The translations under genes and the position numbers were made by a program. This document shows, in pieces, positions 43,315 through 52,446 of a DNA stretch of 64,000 nt. The stretch is from the NCBI GenBank assembly GCA_965214945.1, contig OZ244029.1, positions 124,001 through 188,000 on the forward strand, read 5' to 3'. Positions within the stretch are counted from its first letter, which is position 1; every line of letters starts with the position of its first letter. The notes beneath the pieces are model-generated. The model ran no database searches. It had not been told where the DNA came from and saw only the letters and a program-made list of their open reading frames with translations. This stretch comes from JAAXHB01 sp965214945. Its GTDB lineage: Bacteria; Actinomycetota; Acidimicrobiia; Acidimicrobiales; Aldehydirespiratoraceae.

Positions 43315-44784
43315 TTAGCGGTTTGCGGTGTCTTCGGTCGCGCCGCCCGGCGCGCGGCGATGCCAGATCGTGCCGGCTGGTGTGTCTTCCACAATCGCGC
43401 CCAGTGCGGTCAGCTGGTCGCGGATGGCGTCGGCGACTGCCCAGTCCCGGGCCTCGCGGGCCTTCTGTCGGCGTTCCACAAGCTGCTCGATGACGCTGTC
43501 GTCGCCTCGTGCGGCGCCGGCTTCGATGCCCAGTACTCCAGCTAGGCCGATAGCGGTCGCTGCCAGCGGGCCGGCCTCGTCAGCGCCGGCGTCGAGGGCC
43601 GCATTGGCCCGGCGCACGGTGTCGAACACCACTGCGGTCGCTGCGGGCGTGCCCAGGTCGTCGTCCATGGCTTCCTGAAAGGCCCGCACCTCAGCGGCCC
43701 CTGCCCCCCCGGCCACGCGGCCTCGGCCGGATACACCAACAGGCTCTTCGCCATAAGGCGAAACCTGGGCGAAGCCGCTCAGGGCGGCACCAGCGGCCGC
43801 CGCACGGCGATGTAGCGCGTCCAGCCGGCTCACCGCCGCTCTCGCCGAGCCCAAAGCGCGCGGCGCGACCTCCATCGTCTTTCGGTAGTGCGACCTCAGC
43901 ACCAGCAGCCGCAAAGCCCGGCCGTTGTCGGGGTGGGCTTCGAGCAGCTCGGAGATCGTCAAGAAATTACCGATCGACTTGGACATCTTGTCGCCGGCGA
44001 CGTTGAGCATGGCGTTGTGCAGCCAATGGCCGGCGAACGACCGCCCCGCGGCCAGCGCCTCAGCTCGCTCGTTGGTGTGGTGCGGGAACACCAGATCGTC
44101 GCCGCCGCCGTGCAGATCAAACCCATCGCCGAGCAGCCCGAGGCTCATCGCCGCGCACTCGATGTGCCAGCCGGGGCGCCCTGGGCCCCAAGGCGACGCC
44201 CATGCAGGCTCGCCCGGTTTGGCTGTCTTCCACAACGCGAAGTCGAGCGGGTCTTCCTTAGCCTCGTCGACCTCCACGCGGCTGCCCGCAGAGGCGCGCA
44301 AATCTTCCAGGCCGCGGTGCACGAGATCGGTGTAGCCGGGTACTTCGCGCACCCTCAAGTACACGCCAGCCTCGGTGGTGTAGGCACCGCCCGCAGCCGC
44401 GATCACCTCCGTGAGCGCCACCATCTCGTTCACCCATTCGGTGGCGCGGGGCCGCTCATGGGGGGCGAGCACGCCGAGCGCGTCCATCGCTTCGGTGTAA
44501 ACCACCTCGAACTCGGCGGCCACCTCCGGCTCGCTGCGGCCCTCGCGCCGTGCCCGTTCGATGATCTTGTCGTCGATGTCGGTGATGTTGGCGACATGGC
44601 GGACCGCCAGGCCCCGCCACTGCAGGTAGCGCCGCAGCACGTCGTAGGTGAGCGCCGAGCGGGCGTGCCCGAGATGCGGGACGTCGTAGACGGTGGGGCC
44701 GCATACGTATATCGACACCTCGCCCTTGCACCGCAGGCGCAGAGGCCGCACCCGGCCGGTGAGCGTGTCGTGCAGGCAGATCAC
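43315..44784 (-). CDS. cysS: Cysteine--tRNA ligase
   Basis: 489 residues. Class I synthetase: HIGH-like HLGHA in DVPHLGHARSALTYDV, KMSKS in GDKMSKSIGNF, zinc Cys in YVCGPT and in IECAAMSLGLLG, zinc His in VFPHHTNERA. A Gly/Ala-rich insert lies near residues 345-370. It follows mshC on the same strand with a 33-bp gap, so tRNA charging and mycothiol synthesis, both using cysteine, are co-encoded. Confidence 0.95.
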   Translation of the reverse strand: MICLHDTLTGRVRPLRLRCKGEVSIYVCGPTVYDVPHLGHARSALTYDVLRRYLQWRGLAVRHVANITDIDDKIIERARREGRSEPEVAAEFEVVYTEAMDALGVLAPHERPRATEWVNEMVALTEVIAAAGGAYTTEAGVYLRVREVPGYTDLVHRGLEDLRASAGSRVEVDEAKEDPLDFALWKTAKPGEPAWASPWGPGRPGWHIECAAMSLGLLGDGFDLHGGGDDLVFPHHTNERAEALAAGRSFAGHWLHNAMLNVAGDKMSKSIGNFLTISELLEAHPDNGRALRLLVLRSHYRKTMEVAPRALGSARAAVSRLDALHRRAAAAGAALSGFAQVSPYGEEPVGVSGRGRVAGGAGAAEVRAFQEAMDDDLGTPAATAVVFDTVRRANAALDAGADEAGPLAATAIGLAGVLGIEAGAARGDDSVIEQLVERRQKAREARDWAVADAIRDQLTALGAIVEDTPAGTIWHRRAPGGATEDTANR

Positions 44785-44817
44785 TGCGCCGGGTCTCGGA
44801 TCTGGGGGCTGGTGCCG

Positions 44818-46074
44818 TCAGGCGTGCTGCGGCCGCGGCACGGACACGCCGCACAGCTCGCACAGCTCGGCCAAAACCGACGGCGCGGACCCGGCTCGGT
44901 TGCCCGCGGCGAGCACCGCCTCGGCGAACTCTGCCAGCACAGCCCTGGCTCGGGGGGCGTCGAGGTCGTCATCTAGCGCGTCGCGCAGCCTTTGAGCGAA
45001 CGGTGCTGGGTCAACGTCGCCGTCTCGGTCGCGCAGCGCGGTCCTCACGCCTTCGCCTACACCGGCGCCGGCTCGGTCACCCGGCGTGCTGCCGTGGGCG
45101 ACGGCCTCGCAGAGCGTGTCCAGCAGCTCGGCGCCGTCGTTGAGGTCGTCGTCGTTCCATTCCCAGTCGGCTCGGTAATGGCGGCCCATGAGCGCCAGCC
45201 GGATCGCGGCCGGGTCGGCCCGCTTGGCCAGCTCGCTGACGAACACCAGATTGCCCCTGGACTTCGACATCTTCTCGCCCTCGTAGGCCACCATGCCGCA
45301 GTGCATCCAATGCTTCACGAATGGCTCACCGGTTGCGGCCTCCGACTGGGCCAGCTCGCACTCGTGATGCGGGAACACCAGGTCGCTGCCGCCGCCGTGG
45401 ATGTCGATGCCCGATCCGAGGAGCCCCAGCGACATGGCACTGCATTCGATGTGCCAGCCGGGCCGTCCCGGTCCGAACGGCGAGTTCCACACCGGCTCGT
45501 CGGCTTTCGACGGCTGCCACAACACGAAGTCGAGCGGGTTGTGCTGGCGGGGGTCGTCGGGGGTTCCGCCCCTCTCGGCTGCCAGGGCCCGCATCTCCTG
45601 CTCGTCGAGACCGCCCAGTCTCCCGAACTCCGGCCAGGTGGACACATCGAACCAGGTGGTGCCGTCGCGGCTGTAGGCGTGGCCTCCGGCGACAAGCTGC
45701 TCGATGAGGGTGACCATCTCGTCAGTCCAGTCGGTGGCCCTAGGCTCGGCGGCCGGCGGGCGAGTGTTGAGCGCGTCCATGTCGTCGTGGAACCGAGCGG
45801 TCTCCGACGCGGCGAGCTCCAGGAAGTCGACGCCCAGCTCGCGGGCTTTGGGCAGGATCGAGTCGTCCACGTCGGTGATGTTGCGCACCAGCCTCACTGT
45901 GTGGCCCAGGTCTTCCAGCCGCCGGATTAGCAGGTCGTATGCCAGGTACGTGTGCGCATGCCCGAGATGTGTGCTGTCATAAGGTGTGATTCCACACACA
46001 TACATGCGCACTTCTCGCCCTTCGGCGGGCAGAAAGTCAACCGCTCGCCGCGAGGCGGTGTCGTAGAGGCGCAC
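44818..46074 (-). CDS. mshC: L-cysteine:GlcN-Ins ligase, mycothiol biosynthesis
   Basis: 418 residues. CysRS paralogue that ligates cysteine to glucosaminyl-inositol. The fold motifs are YVCGITPYDSTHLGHAHTYLAYD and KMSKSRGN; zinc ligands are Cys and HH in VFPHHECELAQSEA. The TPYDSTHLGHA form and the lack of a tRNA-binding extension mark MshC rather than CysS. It supports an actinobacterial host that uses mycothiol. A 14-bp tandem duplication lies 19 bp upstream of ATG 46074. Confidence 0.92.
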   Translation of the reverse strand: MRLYDTASRRAVDFLPAEGREVRMYVCGITPYDSTHLGHAHTYLAYDLLIRRLEDLGHTVRLVRNITDVDDSILPKARELGVDFLELAASETARFHDDMDALNTRPPAAEPRATDWTDEMVTLIEQLVAGGHAYSRDGTTWFDVSTWPEFGRLGGLDEQEMRALAAERGGTPDDPRQHNPLDFVLWQPSKADEPVWNSPFGPGRPGWHIECSAMSLGLLGSGIDIHGGGSDLVFPHHECELAQSEAATGEPFVKHWMHCGMVAYEGEKMSKSRGNLVFVSELAKRADPAAIRLALMGRHYRADWEWNDDDLNDGAELLDTLCEAVAHGSTPGDRAGAGVGEGVRTALRDRDGDVDPAPFAQRLRDALDDDLDAPRARAVLAEFAEAVLAAGNRAGSAPSVLAELCELCGVSVPRPQHA

Positions 46075-46092
46075 CTTGCGAGGCTACCGCCT

Positions 46093-46120
46093 GGGGGCAA
46101 GGCGGCGGGGGCAAGGCGGC
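46093..46120. repeat. 14-bp tandem duplication before mshC
   Basis: gggggcaaggcggc occurs twice back to back, just upstream of the mshC start. The rest of 46075-46227 has no recognisable feature. Confidence 0.85.
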
Positions 46121-46227
46121 AGGAACTCAGATCCTGGCTGTAATTGGCCACCGAAGAAAGATCGCGGACAGAACTGAGCCCGTAGCCGCCAACCCCGTGC
46201 CGAAGAGAAGGCGACCTGAAGCGGCCT

Positions 46228-47433
46228 CTAAGAGACGGGCGGTCCTACGTTCACCGGCGCCGGATGCGTGAGCGGACAGCGGGTGCCGGTGTAGATCGTG
46301 GGCATGCACCGGTTGCAGTGGATGCAGACGCCCGCGTCCGCGCTGCCCGAGCGCATCCGGTTCACCAGGTCGGGCTCGTGCAGCAGAGCCCTGGCCATTG
46401 CCACGAACTCGAAGCCCTCGTTCAGCGCTTCGGCGACCGTGTCGAGCCGGTTGACCCCGCCTAGCAGAATCAGCGGTATGTTCAGCGCCTCAAGGAAGCG
46501 TCTCGCCTTGCCGCGGAAGTACGCCTCTTCAAAGGGATAGTCAGGCATCAGCTTGGCCCCTGCGAGCTTGAAGCCGATACGGGCCAGCGGCGGCAGCGTG
46601 GCCGCGAACTCCTTACGAGGCGCCTGGCCGCGGAACAGGTACATCGGGTTGCCGAAGGAGCTGCCACCGGTCAGCTCCAGCGCGTCGAGCGTTCCGTCGG
46701 ACTGGAGCATCCGCGCCACTTCGAGGCTCTCGTCGTCTTTGAGGCCGCCGGGCATGCCGTCGTTCATGTTGAGTTTGGCGATCATCGCGATGTTGTCGCC
46801 TACCGCGGCGCGCACCGCGCGGACGACCTGGCGCCCGAAGCGGGCCCGGTTGCGGAGAGACCCGCCCCATTCGTCTTCGCGCCTGTTCAGCCACGGGCTC
46901 AAGAACGCGCTCAGCAGGTAGTTGTGCCCGAGGTGGATCTCAAGCGCGTCGAACCCGCTGTCCACCACGAGGCCGGCGGCGCGGGCGTAGTCATCGGTGA
47001 CACGGGCGATGTCGGCAGCGGTGGCGGAGCGAATCATGCGAAACGCGACGGGATTGAAGCGACGCGACGCCGAGATCGACGGCTTGCCGTTGGAGCGGGC
47101 GTTGGCCACCGGGCCGGCGTGGCCGATCTGAGCGCTCACCGCGGCGCCTTCTGCGCGTACTGTCTCAGTCAGCCGCAGCAGCCCGGGAACGGCCTCAGGC
47201 CGAAGCCAGATGCAAGCGGCGTGGGTGCGCCCCTCGGGCGCCACCGCCAGATATGCAACGGTGGTCATGCCGACGCCGCCGACAGCCACCCTCCTGTGGA
47301 ACTCGACCAGCTCAGGTGTGACCAGCGCGTCGGGCATCACGCCCTCGAAAGTGGCGGCCTTGATGATGCGGTTGCGCAGCGTCACCGGCCCGAGCTTTGC
47401 CGGCGCGAACGGATCCACGGATCGGCTTGTCAC
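46228..47433 (-). CDS. Old-yellow-enzyme-type NADH:flavin oxidoreductase
   Basis: 401 residues from GTG 47433 with AAGGAG. FMN-binding TIM barrel: LRNRIIKAATFEG, QIGHAG, EIHLGHNYLLSAFLSPWLNRREDEWGGS and LLGGVN. The C-terminus has CIHCNRC and a later Cys, as in the 4Fe-4S site of 2,4-dienoyl-CoA reductase-like enzymes, but the FAD/NAD half is absent, so electrons must come from a partner. The upstream region is unusual (see the entry at 47429). Confidence 0.87.
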   Translation of the reverse strand: MTSRSVDPFAPAKLGPVTLRNRIIKAATFEGVMPDALVTPELVEFHRRVAVGGVGMTTVAYLAVAPEGRTHAACIWLRPEAVPGLLRLTETVRAEGAAVSAQIGHAGPVANARSNGKPSISASRRFNPVAFRMIRSATAADIARVTDDYARAAGLVVDSGFDALEIHLGHNYLLSAFLSPWLNRREDEWGGSLRNRARFGRQVVRAVRAAVGDNIAMIAKLNMNDGMPGGLKDDESLEVARMLQSDGTLDALELTGGSSFGNPMYLFRGQAPRKEFAATLPPLARIGFKLAGAKLMPDYPFEEAYFRGKARRFLEALNIPLILLGGVNRLDTVAEALNEGFEFVAMARALLHEPDLVNRMRSGSADAGVCIHCNRCMPTIYTGTRCPLTHPAPVNVGPPVS

Positions 47434-47525
47434 CTCAGCGCTCCTTCACGCATTTCCCGTTGCGTCGGATCGGGCGCCCCGATCCGACGGCAGCGACGAT
47501 CCGGTCACCTCAGCGCTCCTGCGTG
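47429..47525 (-). promoter_or_regulatory. Duplicated SD/start element flanking a perfect palindrome, 5' of the flavin oxidoreductase
   Basis: On the minus strand AGGAGCGCTGAGGTGAC occurs twice, 75 bp apart. The proximal copy is the real Shine-Dalgarno and GTG (47433). The distal copy (GTG 47508) opens a 20-codon frame that stops just before the proximal copy. Between them is a perfect 12-bp inverted repeat with a 3-nt loop (arms 47463-47474 and 47478-47489). It could be an operator, a leader-peptide control element or a duplication scar. Confidence 0.6.
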
Positions 47526-47679
47526 CATTCTTCTGTCGGCATCTCCTTGTCTGCCATGAGCCTGTCCGAATGGTTCTGTCCTAGTGGAACGGTTGTTATG
47601 GCCCTGTACGCGCCCCCCGTGTCGTGATCCGCCCTGCTCGAGCGTCGCCTGCCTGGCATCTGCGGGATCAGACGGTTGG

Positions 47680-47751
47680 CGCCCCCGGCAGGAGTCGAAC
47701 CTGCGCACACGGTTTAGGAGACCGATGCTCTATCCACTGAGCTACGAGGGC
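47680..47751 (-). tRNA. tRNA-Arg(CCT)
   Basis: Complement: acceptor GCCCTCG pairs with CGGGGGC (one T-G), discriminator G. The anticodon arm ATCGGT-CTCCTAA-ACCG gives anticodon CCT. T-arm GCAGG-TTCGACT-CCTGC. Confidence 0.95.
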
Positions 47752-47810
47752 TTGCTTGCGGCAGACATGCGGAGCGCAATGCGTCACGTGCACGACATGC
47801 CGCGGTGAGG

Positions 47811-49019
47811 CTACCTACCGGCGTGTGGTGACGCCGCCTGCGACGACCGCAGGCTTGAGACCGGGTGCGTGCCGATGATGCGCAAGCGGCCGAGCCCGAC
47901 GATGACGAGCATCGCCACGCCCACGATCGGCCAGGTGAGCTTCGCTCCGATGCGGTCATACAGCAGCGAAGACGGCAACGCCGCCAGGCCCGCTCCTAGC
48001 ACCTCCGAAGCGCCCATCAGACCCAGGGCCGCGGCTTGGCGCTCCTCAACCACGGCGCGGCACACCACGACTTGCATCGAGACAAACCCGAAGCCGTCGG
48101 CAAACCCCAGAGCTCCCATCACCGCCACAGGCACCGCGAGACCGGGCAACACGCCGTAGGTGGTGGTGACCAGGGCCACGACTGTCATCGACGCCACGCA
48201 CACCCGCACCGGCCCGAGGCGGTCGGCGGTTCGCCCCGCGAGCCGGCTCACCAGGGCAAGTGGCAGGGCGAGCAACGTGAAGGCGAGACCTGTAACGAGC
48301 GCGCCGCCACCACGGTCAGCGAACATCACCGGAACCACAGCCTCCCAGGCGCCGATCATCACGAAGTAGCCGCCGACGAACATCAACGCGCCTTGGAGCC
48401 TTCGCTGGCCCAGCAGATCCCATGAGACCATGCCGCGGCGGCGCTCGTCGAGGCGACCCCGGTCGGGCGGCAGCCTCAGCGCGAACGGCAAGAACGCCGC
48501 CATGGCCGCCGCGAACACGGCGAACGGCAGGCGCACGCCGCCGAAGTGGGCCAGCACGGCCGCGACCGCAGGGCCGAATATGAAGCCGATGGTCTCGCCT
48601 ACCACCATTCGGCCCATGTTCTCGCCGACGTTGTCGGGGTCGAAGACCGAAGCGGCCCGGCGCACAGCCGGCATGGTGAGCCCCACGGCGAATCCCAGCA
48701 CGGCTCTGCTCACCGCCCAGGCGGCGGTCCCGTCAGCGAACACCATCACCACGAGCGAGGCGGAGCTGAGCGCGATGCCCGCGGCGGCCATCTGGCGCCC
48801 GTAGCCGCGGTCGGCAAAGCGGGCCATCGTCACCTGCGCCGCGAACGCGGCGAGGAATCCCGACGCCACCATCACGCCGATTCCGGTGTTGCCAAGGCGG
48901 AGCTCGTCCCGCAGATCGCCCAGCAGCGCGATGATCGCCACCAGCGAACCGGCCGTCACGCCCATCACGATCTGGAACGGCAACAGATCGTCACGCCCCA
49001 GCCGGCGAAGCAAGATCAT
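47811..49019 (-). CDS. MFS transporter
   Basis: 402 residues with about 12 hydrophobic segments. The loop between segments 2 and 3 has ARFADRGYGRQ, resembling the GxxxDRxGRR signature, and a second copy is in LAGRTADRLGPVR. Drug/metabolite-exporter style, substrate unknown. Tail is Ser/Ala-rich. It is upstream of tRNA-Arg on the same strand, with a 59-bp gap. Confidence 0.88.
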   Translation of the reverse strand: MILLRRLGRDDLLPFQIVMGVTAGSLVAIIALLGDLRDELRLGNTGIGVMVASGFLAAFAAQVTMARFADRGYGRQMAAAGIALSSASLVVMVFADGTAAWAVSRAVLGFAVGLTMPAVRRAASVFDPDNVGENMGRMVVGETIGFIFGPAVAAVLAHFGGVRLPFAVFAAAMAAFLPFALRLPPDRGRLDERRRGMVSWDLLGQRRLQGALMFVGGYFVMIGAWEAVVPVMFADRGGGALVTGLAFTLLALPLALVSRLAGRTADRLGPVRVCVASMTVVALVTTTYGVLPGLAVPVAVMGALGFADGFGFVSMQVVVCRAVVEERQAAALGLMGASEVLGAGLAALPSSLLYDRIGAKLTWPIVGVAMLVIVGLGRLRIIGTHPVSSLRSSQAASPHAGR

Positions 49020-49255
49020 CTGGGCGCGGTCATTGAGCGGATGCGATCTTCAAGGTACCGACGGTATCTCACACCCTCAAGCACAAGCCCGGCCGGACAG
49101 GCCAATCCTCAAAGGCGAGCGCGGCCCCCAGGCGGGCACGCATCTCGATCCTGCCGATCGGCATCCGGTGGTGGCTGCGTGTCGCCCAATGGCCTGGGCC
49201 TGAATTTGGCCATGCTGCCTGATGGCACGTGGGCCGCATGTGGTTGAATGGCGCG

Positions 49256-50095
49256 ATGCCCGCTGAAACTTCTGCTGGGTTCAAGCCCGAGCGCTTCAAG
49301 GCGATCACGGTGGAGATCGCCGATCACGTCTGCCGGGTGGTACTCGACCGGCCCGAAGCGCTCAACGCCTTCGACGACCGGATGCGCCAGGAGGTTCGGG
49401 CTACCTGGCGGGCGCTGCGGGAGATCGACGAGGTGCGCGTGGCGGTACTCACCGCGCGAGGCGACAGGGCCTTCTGTGCGGGCATCGACCGAGGCGCCGA
49501 GATGACCGCCTTAGGCGGCGGCAACCTCTACGGCACGTCGAACAACTACATGTACGACGATCCCGGCAACGACCTGGGCCCCAAGGCGTGCGACCTGTGG
49601 AAGCCGGTTATTGCTGCCGTCAACGGCATCTGCTGCGGCGGCGCGTTCTACCTGATTGCGGAGTGCGACATCATCATCGCCGCTGAACACGCCACCTTCT
49701 TCGATCCGCACGTCACCTACGGCATGGCGGCTGTGTATGAGCCGATGAAGATGCTCCAGCGGATGCCCTTGGGCGAAATCCTGCGTCTGACGCTGCTAGG
49801 AAGCCACGAGCGCATGACCGCCGCGACCGCCGAGCGTGTCGGGCTGGTGTCCGAAGTCGTCCCGAGCGACGAGTTGGTCGCCGCCGCGGATCGCCTGGCG
49901 CGGGCCGTCGCCTCGCAGCCGCCCCATGCGGTGCAGGGTTCGCTGCGCGCTATCTGGGCGGCCAACGACCTCGGCCGCCTGCAAGCGTTGTCAGTGGCCC
50001 CGGCCATCCTCACCACCGGCACCCGCCCCGAGGCGATGGCCGAAGGCCAAACAGTGTTTAACAGCGGCGCCCGCGTCAAGCCCCGTTTCCGTTAG
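49256..50095 (+). CDS. Enoyl-CoA hydratase/isomerase family protein
   Basis: 279 residues from ATG 49256. Crotonase fold: LDRPEALNAFDDRM, oxyanion-hole AFCAGIDRGAE and the second one in NGICCGGAFYLIAECDIIIAAEHATF. The catalytic-Glu position reads FDPHVTYGMAAVYE, so hydratase versus isomerase or other acyl-CoA chemistry is undecided. A 20-bp imperfect tandem duplication includes its TAG. Confidence 0.87.
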   Translation: MPAETSAGFKPERFKAITVEIADHVCRVVLDRPEALNAFDDRMRQEVRATWRALREIDEVRVAVLTARGDRAFCAGIDRGAEMTALGGGNLYGTSNNYMYDDPGNDLGPKACDLWKPVIAAVNGICCGGAFYLIAECDIIIAAEHATFFDPHVTYGMAAVYEPMKMLQRMPLGEILRLTLLGSHERMTAATAERVGLVSEVVPSDELVAAADRLARAVASQPPHAVQGSLRAIWAANDLGRLQALSVAPAILTTGTRPEAMAEGQTVFNSGARVKPRFR

Positions 50096-50130
50096 CCACC
50101 GTCCGCGCCCGTTAGTCACCGCCCGCGCGC
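50091..50130. repeat. 20-bp imperfect tandem duplication at the crotonase stop
   Basis: gttagccaccgtccgcgccc (50091-50110) and gttagtcaccgcccgcgcgc (50111-50130) match at 17 of 20. The gene's TAG is in the first copy and recurs in the second. Confidence 0.85.
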
Positions 50131-50353
50131 GGCCCCTGCCCACAAGGCGGGTTGCTCTGTGTCAAGCCGCGTCTCCGCCCACGGCTGCCCGTTCGTCTAG
50201 CACCCAATCTCAGCAGGCGGCTGCTGACGCACGAGTCTAGAACCGTCCAGACCCGCCAGAATTAGCGGCGTTCTTGTTCTAATGATTATACTAGTTGCCA
50301 TTTAGCATTCAGGCTGTATGTGCTATTGAGCAGGTAAGCTTCACGGAAAGGCC

Positions 50354-51952
50354 GTGCTGTTGGCTGTCACTCCAAGTACCGAAGACCTGCGCAGAGTCTT
50401 CGCAGAGCAGAACATATGGCGTCGGCGCGGGATAGTGCCTTCTTCGCTGGCGCCCCCGGTGGAGAGGTCGATGGCGCGGCTGCTGTGGCAGCGTCTGGTG
50501 CACGACAAGCCTCGACGGTTCCAGATGATCCTCGGACCGCGCCGCGTGGGCAAGACGACGGTGCTTTACCAGACCGTCCGGCATCTGCTGGCCGAAGGCA
50601 TCGAGCCGAAAAGGATCTGGTGGCTACGCGTAGATCACCCCTACCTGATCAGTGTCGAACTCGGCCGTCTCGCCCGCTTTGTCATTGACGTGACAGGCGC
50701 AGACGACGCAACCCCCGCGTTCTTGATGGTGGACGAGATCGCTTACGCCTCCGACTGGGACCTGTGGCTAAAGACCTTCCACGACGAGCGTTGGCCGATA
50801 CGTATCGCGGCCACATCAAGCGCCACAGCCGCTCTTCGGCAGCGCCGCACCGAGAGCGGAGTCGGTCGCTGGGAGGAGCAGCACCTGTTGCCCTGCTCGC
50901 TCGCGGAGGCCCTTGATTTGATCGGCTGGGACGACCCGGCGACCCCTATATCAGATTTTTCGGTGGCCGACACCTTCAGCGACACGATCCAGTCGCTACC
51001 CGCAGACCATGACGCAGATCTAGGATTCGACATGTTCCGACGACTTTTTCTGCTCGTCGGCGGCTTCCCCGAACTCCTCGTCCGCCCGACGGGTGATCCC
51101 GTAATCGACCTCATCAACGCGGTGATCAAGTCACAGCGCGTGCTGCGCGACGACGCCGTGGATCGGGCGATCTACAAGGACATACCCCAAAGCTTCAAAG
51201 TCAACGACCCCATGATGCTGGAGAAGCTTCTGTACACACTTGCGGGCCAGATGACGGGCCTGCTTTCCCCCACGAACATTGCTCAGAGGCTGGGAATGTC
51301 GCAACCCACCGTCGACCGGTATCTGTTGCACCTGCAACGGGTATTCCTCGTGTTCACTCTCACCAACTATTCCGGCGGGGAGTCCGCCCGCCAGCGCCGG
51401 GGCCGCAAGCTCTATTTTACGGACAGCGCAGTGCGAAATGCCGCGCTGCACAGGGGCATAGCTCCTTTGGACGATCCTGTAGAGATGGGCATGCTTCTGG
51501 AGAACCTGGTGGCGTCTTCGGTGAACACGCTGGCCGCGCAAGCAGGCGTGCGTCTGCACCACTGGCGAAGGGGCAACACTCAGGAAGTGGATCTCGTCTA
51601 TGACGAACCCGGTCAGCCGCTGGCGTTCGAGATCGCTTCATCGGCCGGGCATTCCCGCAAGGGTCTGATGGCCCTGGTCAACGCCCACCCGGAGTTCTGG
51701 GGCCACTGCTACCTGGTGGCTCCACAGGCACCGGTGATACATGCTGACACCACCGAGACCGGCATTGGCATGCTGCCGCTTGACATCTTTCTGCTCGCCG
51801 TCAGCGCCCAGTCGCACCGAGCTATGGCCACCCGGTTGGGCGTTCCGCTTGGTAGCGCCGCCAATCATCGGGCTAATGTGACTACTCGGCGCAGCCTGCT
51901 GGCCGCCAGCTCTTCCACCACCAGCGTCCGCCAACCAGGAGAACCCCCATGA
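50354..51952 (+). CDS. AAA ATPase with DUF4143 C-terminal domain
   Basis: 532 residues from GTG 50354. P-loop LGPRRVGKTT at about 60-69, Walker B FLMVDEIAY, sensor region AATSSATAALRQRRTESG. It is followed by the DUF4143-type C-terminal half with winged-helix text (SPTNIAQRLGMSQPTVDRYLLHL) and a nuclease-like strand (GNTQEVDLVYDEPGQPLAFEI). Such proteins are common, mobile and poorly understood. The 258 bp upstream (50096-50353) are markedly AT-richer near 50265-50340, suggesting transfer. ATGA overlap with the VOC gene. Confidence 0.85.
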   Translation: MLLAVTPSTEDLRRVFAEQNIWRRRGIVPSSLAPPVERSMARLLWQRLVHDKPRRFQMILGPRRVGKTTVLYQTVRHLLAEGIEPKRIWWLRVDHPYLISVELGRLARFVIDVTGADDATPAFLMVDEIAYASDWDLWLKTFHDERWPIRIAATSSATAALRQRRTESGVGRWEEQHLLPCSLAEALDLIGWDDPATPISDFSVADTFSDTIQSLPADHDADLGFDMFRRLFLLVGGFPELLVRPTGDPVIDLINAVIKSQRVLRDDAVDRAIYKDIPQSFKVNDPMMLEKLLYTLAGQMTGLLSPTNIAQRLGMSQPTVDRYLLHLQRVFLVFTLTNYSGGESARQRRGRKLYFTDSAVRNAALHRGIAPLDDPVEMGMLLENLVASSVNTLAAQAGVRLHHWRRGNTQEVDLVYDEPGQPLAFEIASSAGHSRKGLMALVNAHPEFWGHCYLVAPQAPVIHADTTETGIGMLPLDIFLLAVSAQSHRAMATRLGVPLGSAANHRANVTTRRSLLAASSSTTSVRQPGEPP

Positions 51953-52446
51953 CTACGCCGTATCCGAGCACGCTGATCTTCGTGGACTTCCCCACAGATG
52001 AGCCCGAGAAGGCCGCCGACTTCTATCGCAACGTGTTCGGCTGGGAGGTGGAGCCGAGGCCTGCCGGGTCGTTCTACCGGATTGTTCCCGGCCAGAACTT
52101 CAAGCTCCCCGACGGCTCGCAGGGCCCCACCGGCAACCTCCATTTGGGTATCACCAACGTGGCTAACCGGCGCCCGCACCCCTCCAAAGACGGGCTCGCC
52201 CCCCGGCATCTCAGCCGGGACGGCCACACTGTTCGCATCTGGATCCTCGTGTCGGCTGACGACGATATGGATGCCATATCCGACCGGGCGATCGCCAACG
52301 GTGCCACCGAGCTGTGGCGGCACCACTACTACAGCGAGTTCAACGGCTTCAACAACGCCTTCAAAGACCCGTGGGGCAACACGCTGGTGCTCTGGACCTA
52401 CGGCGGCGACGAGCCGAGCGTGCCCGAAGGATGGACGCAGGAATGA
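51949..52446 (+). CDS. VOC-family (glyoxalase/bleomycin-resistance fold) protein
   Basis: 165 residues. STLIFVDFPTDEPEKAADFY at the start, FGWEVE, then the second betaalphabetabetabeta unit ending KDPWGNTLVLWTYGG. Start ATG 51949 overlaps the ATPase stop and its own stop overlaps the next VOC gene (ATGA), so three genes are coupled. Function unknown; a dioxygenase or resistance role is possible. Confidence 0.85.
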   Translation: MTTPYPSTLIFVDFPTDEPEKAADFYRNVFGWEVEPRPAGSFYRIVPGQNFKLPDGSQGPTGNLHLGITNVANRRPHPSKDGLAPRHLSRDGHTVRIWILVSADDDMDAISDRAIANGATELWRHHYYSEFNGFNNAFKDPWGNTLVLWTYGGDEPSVPEGWTQE

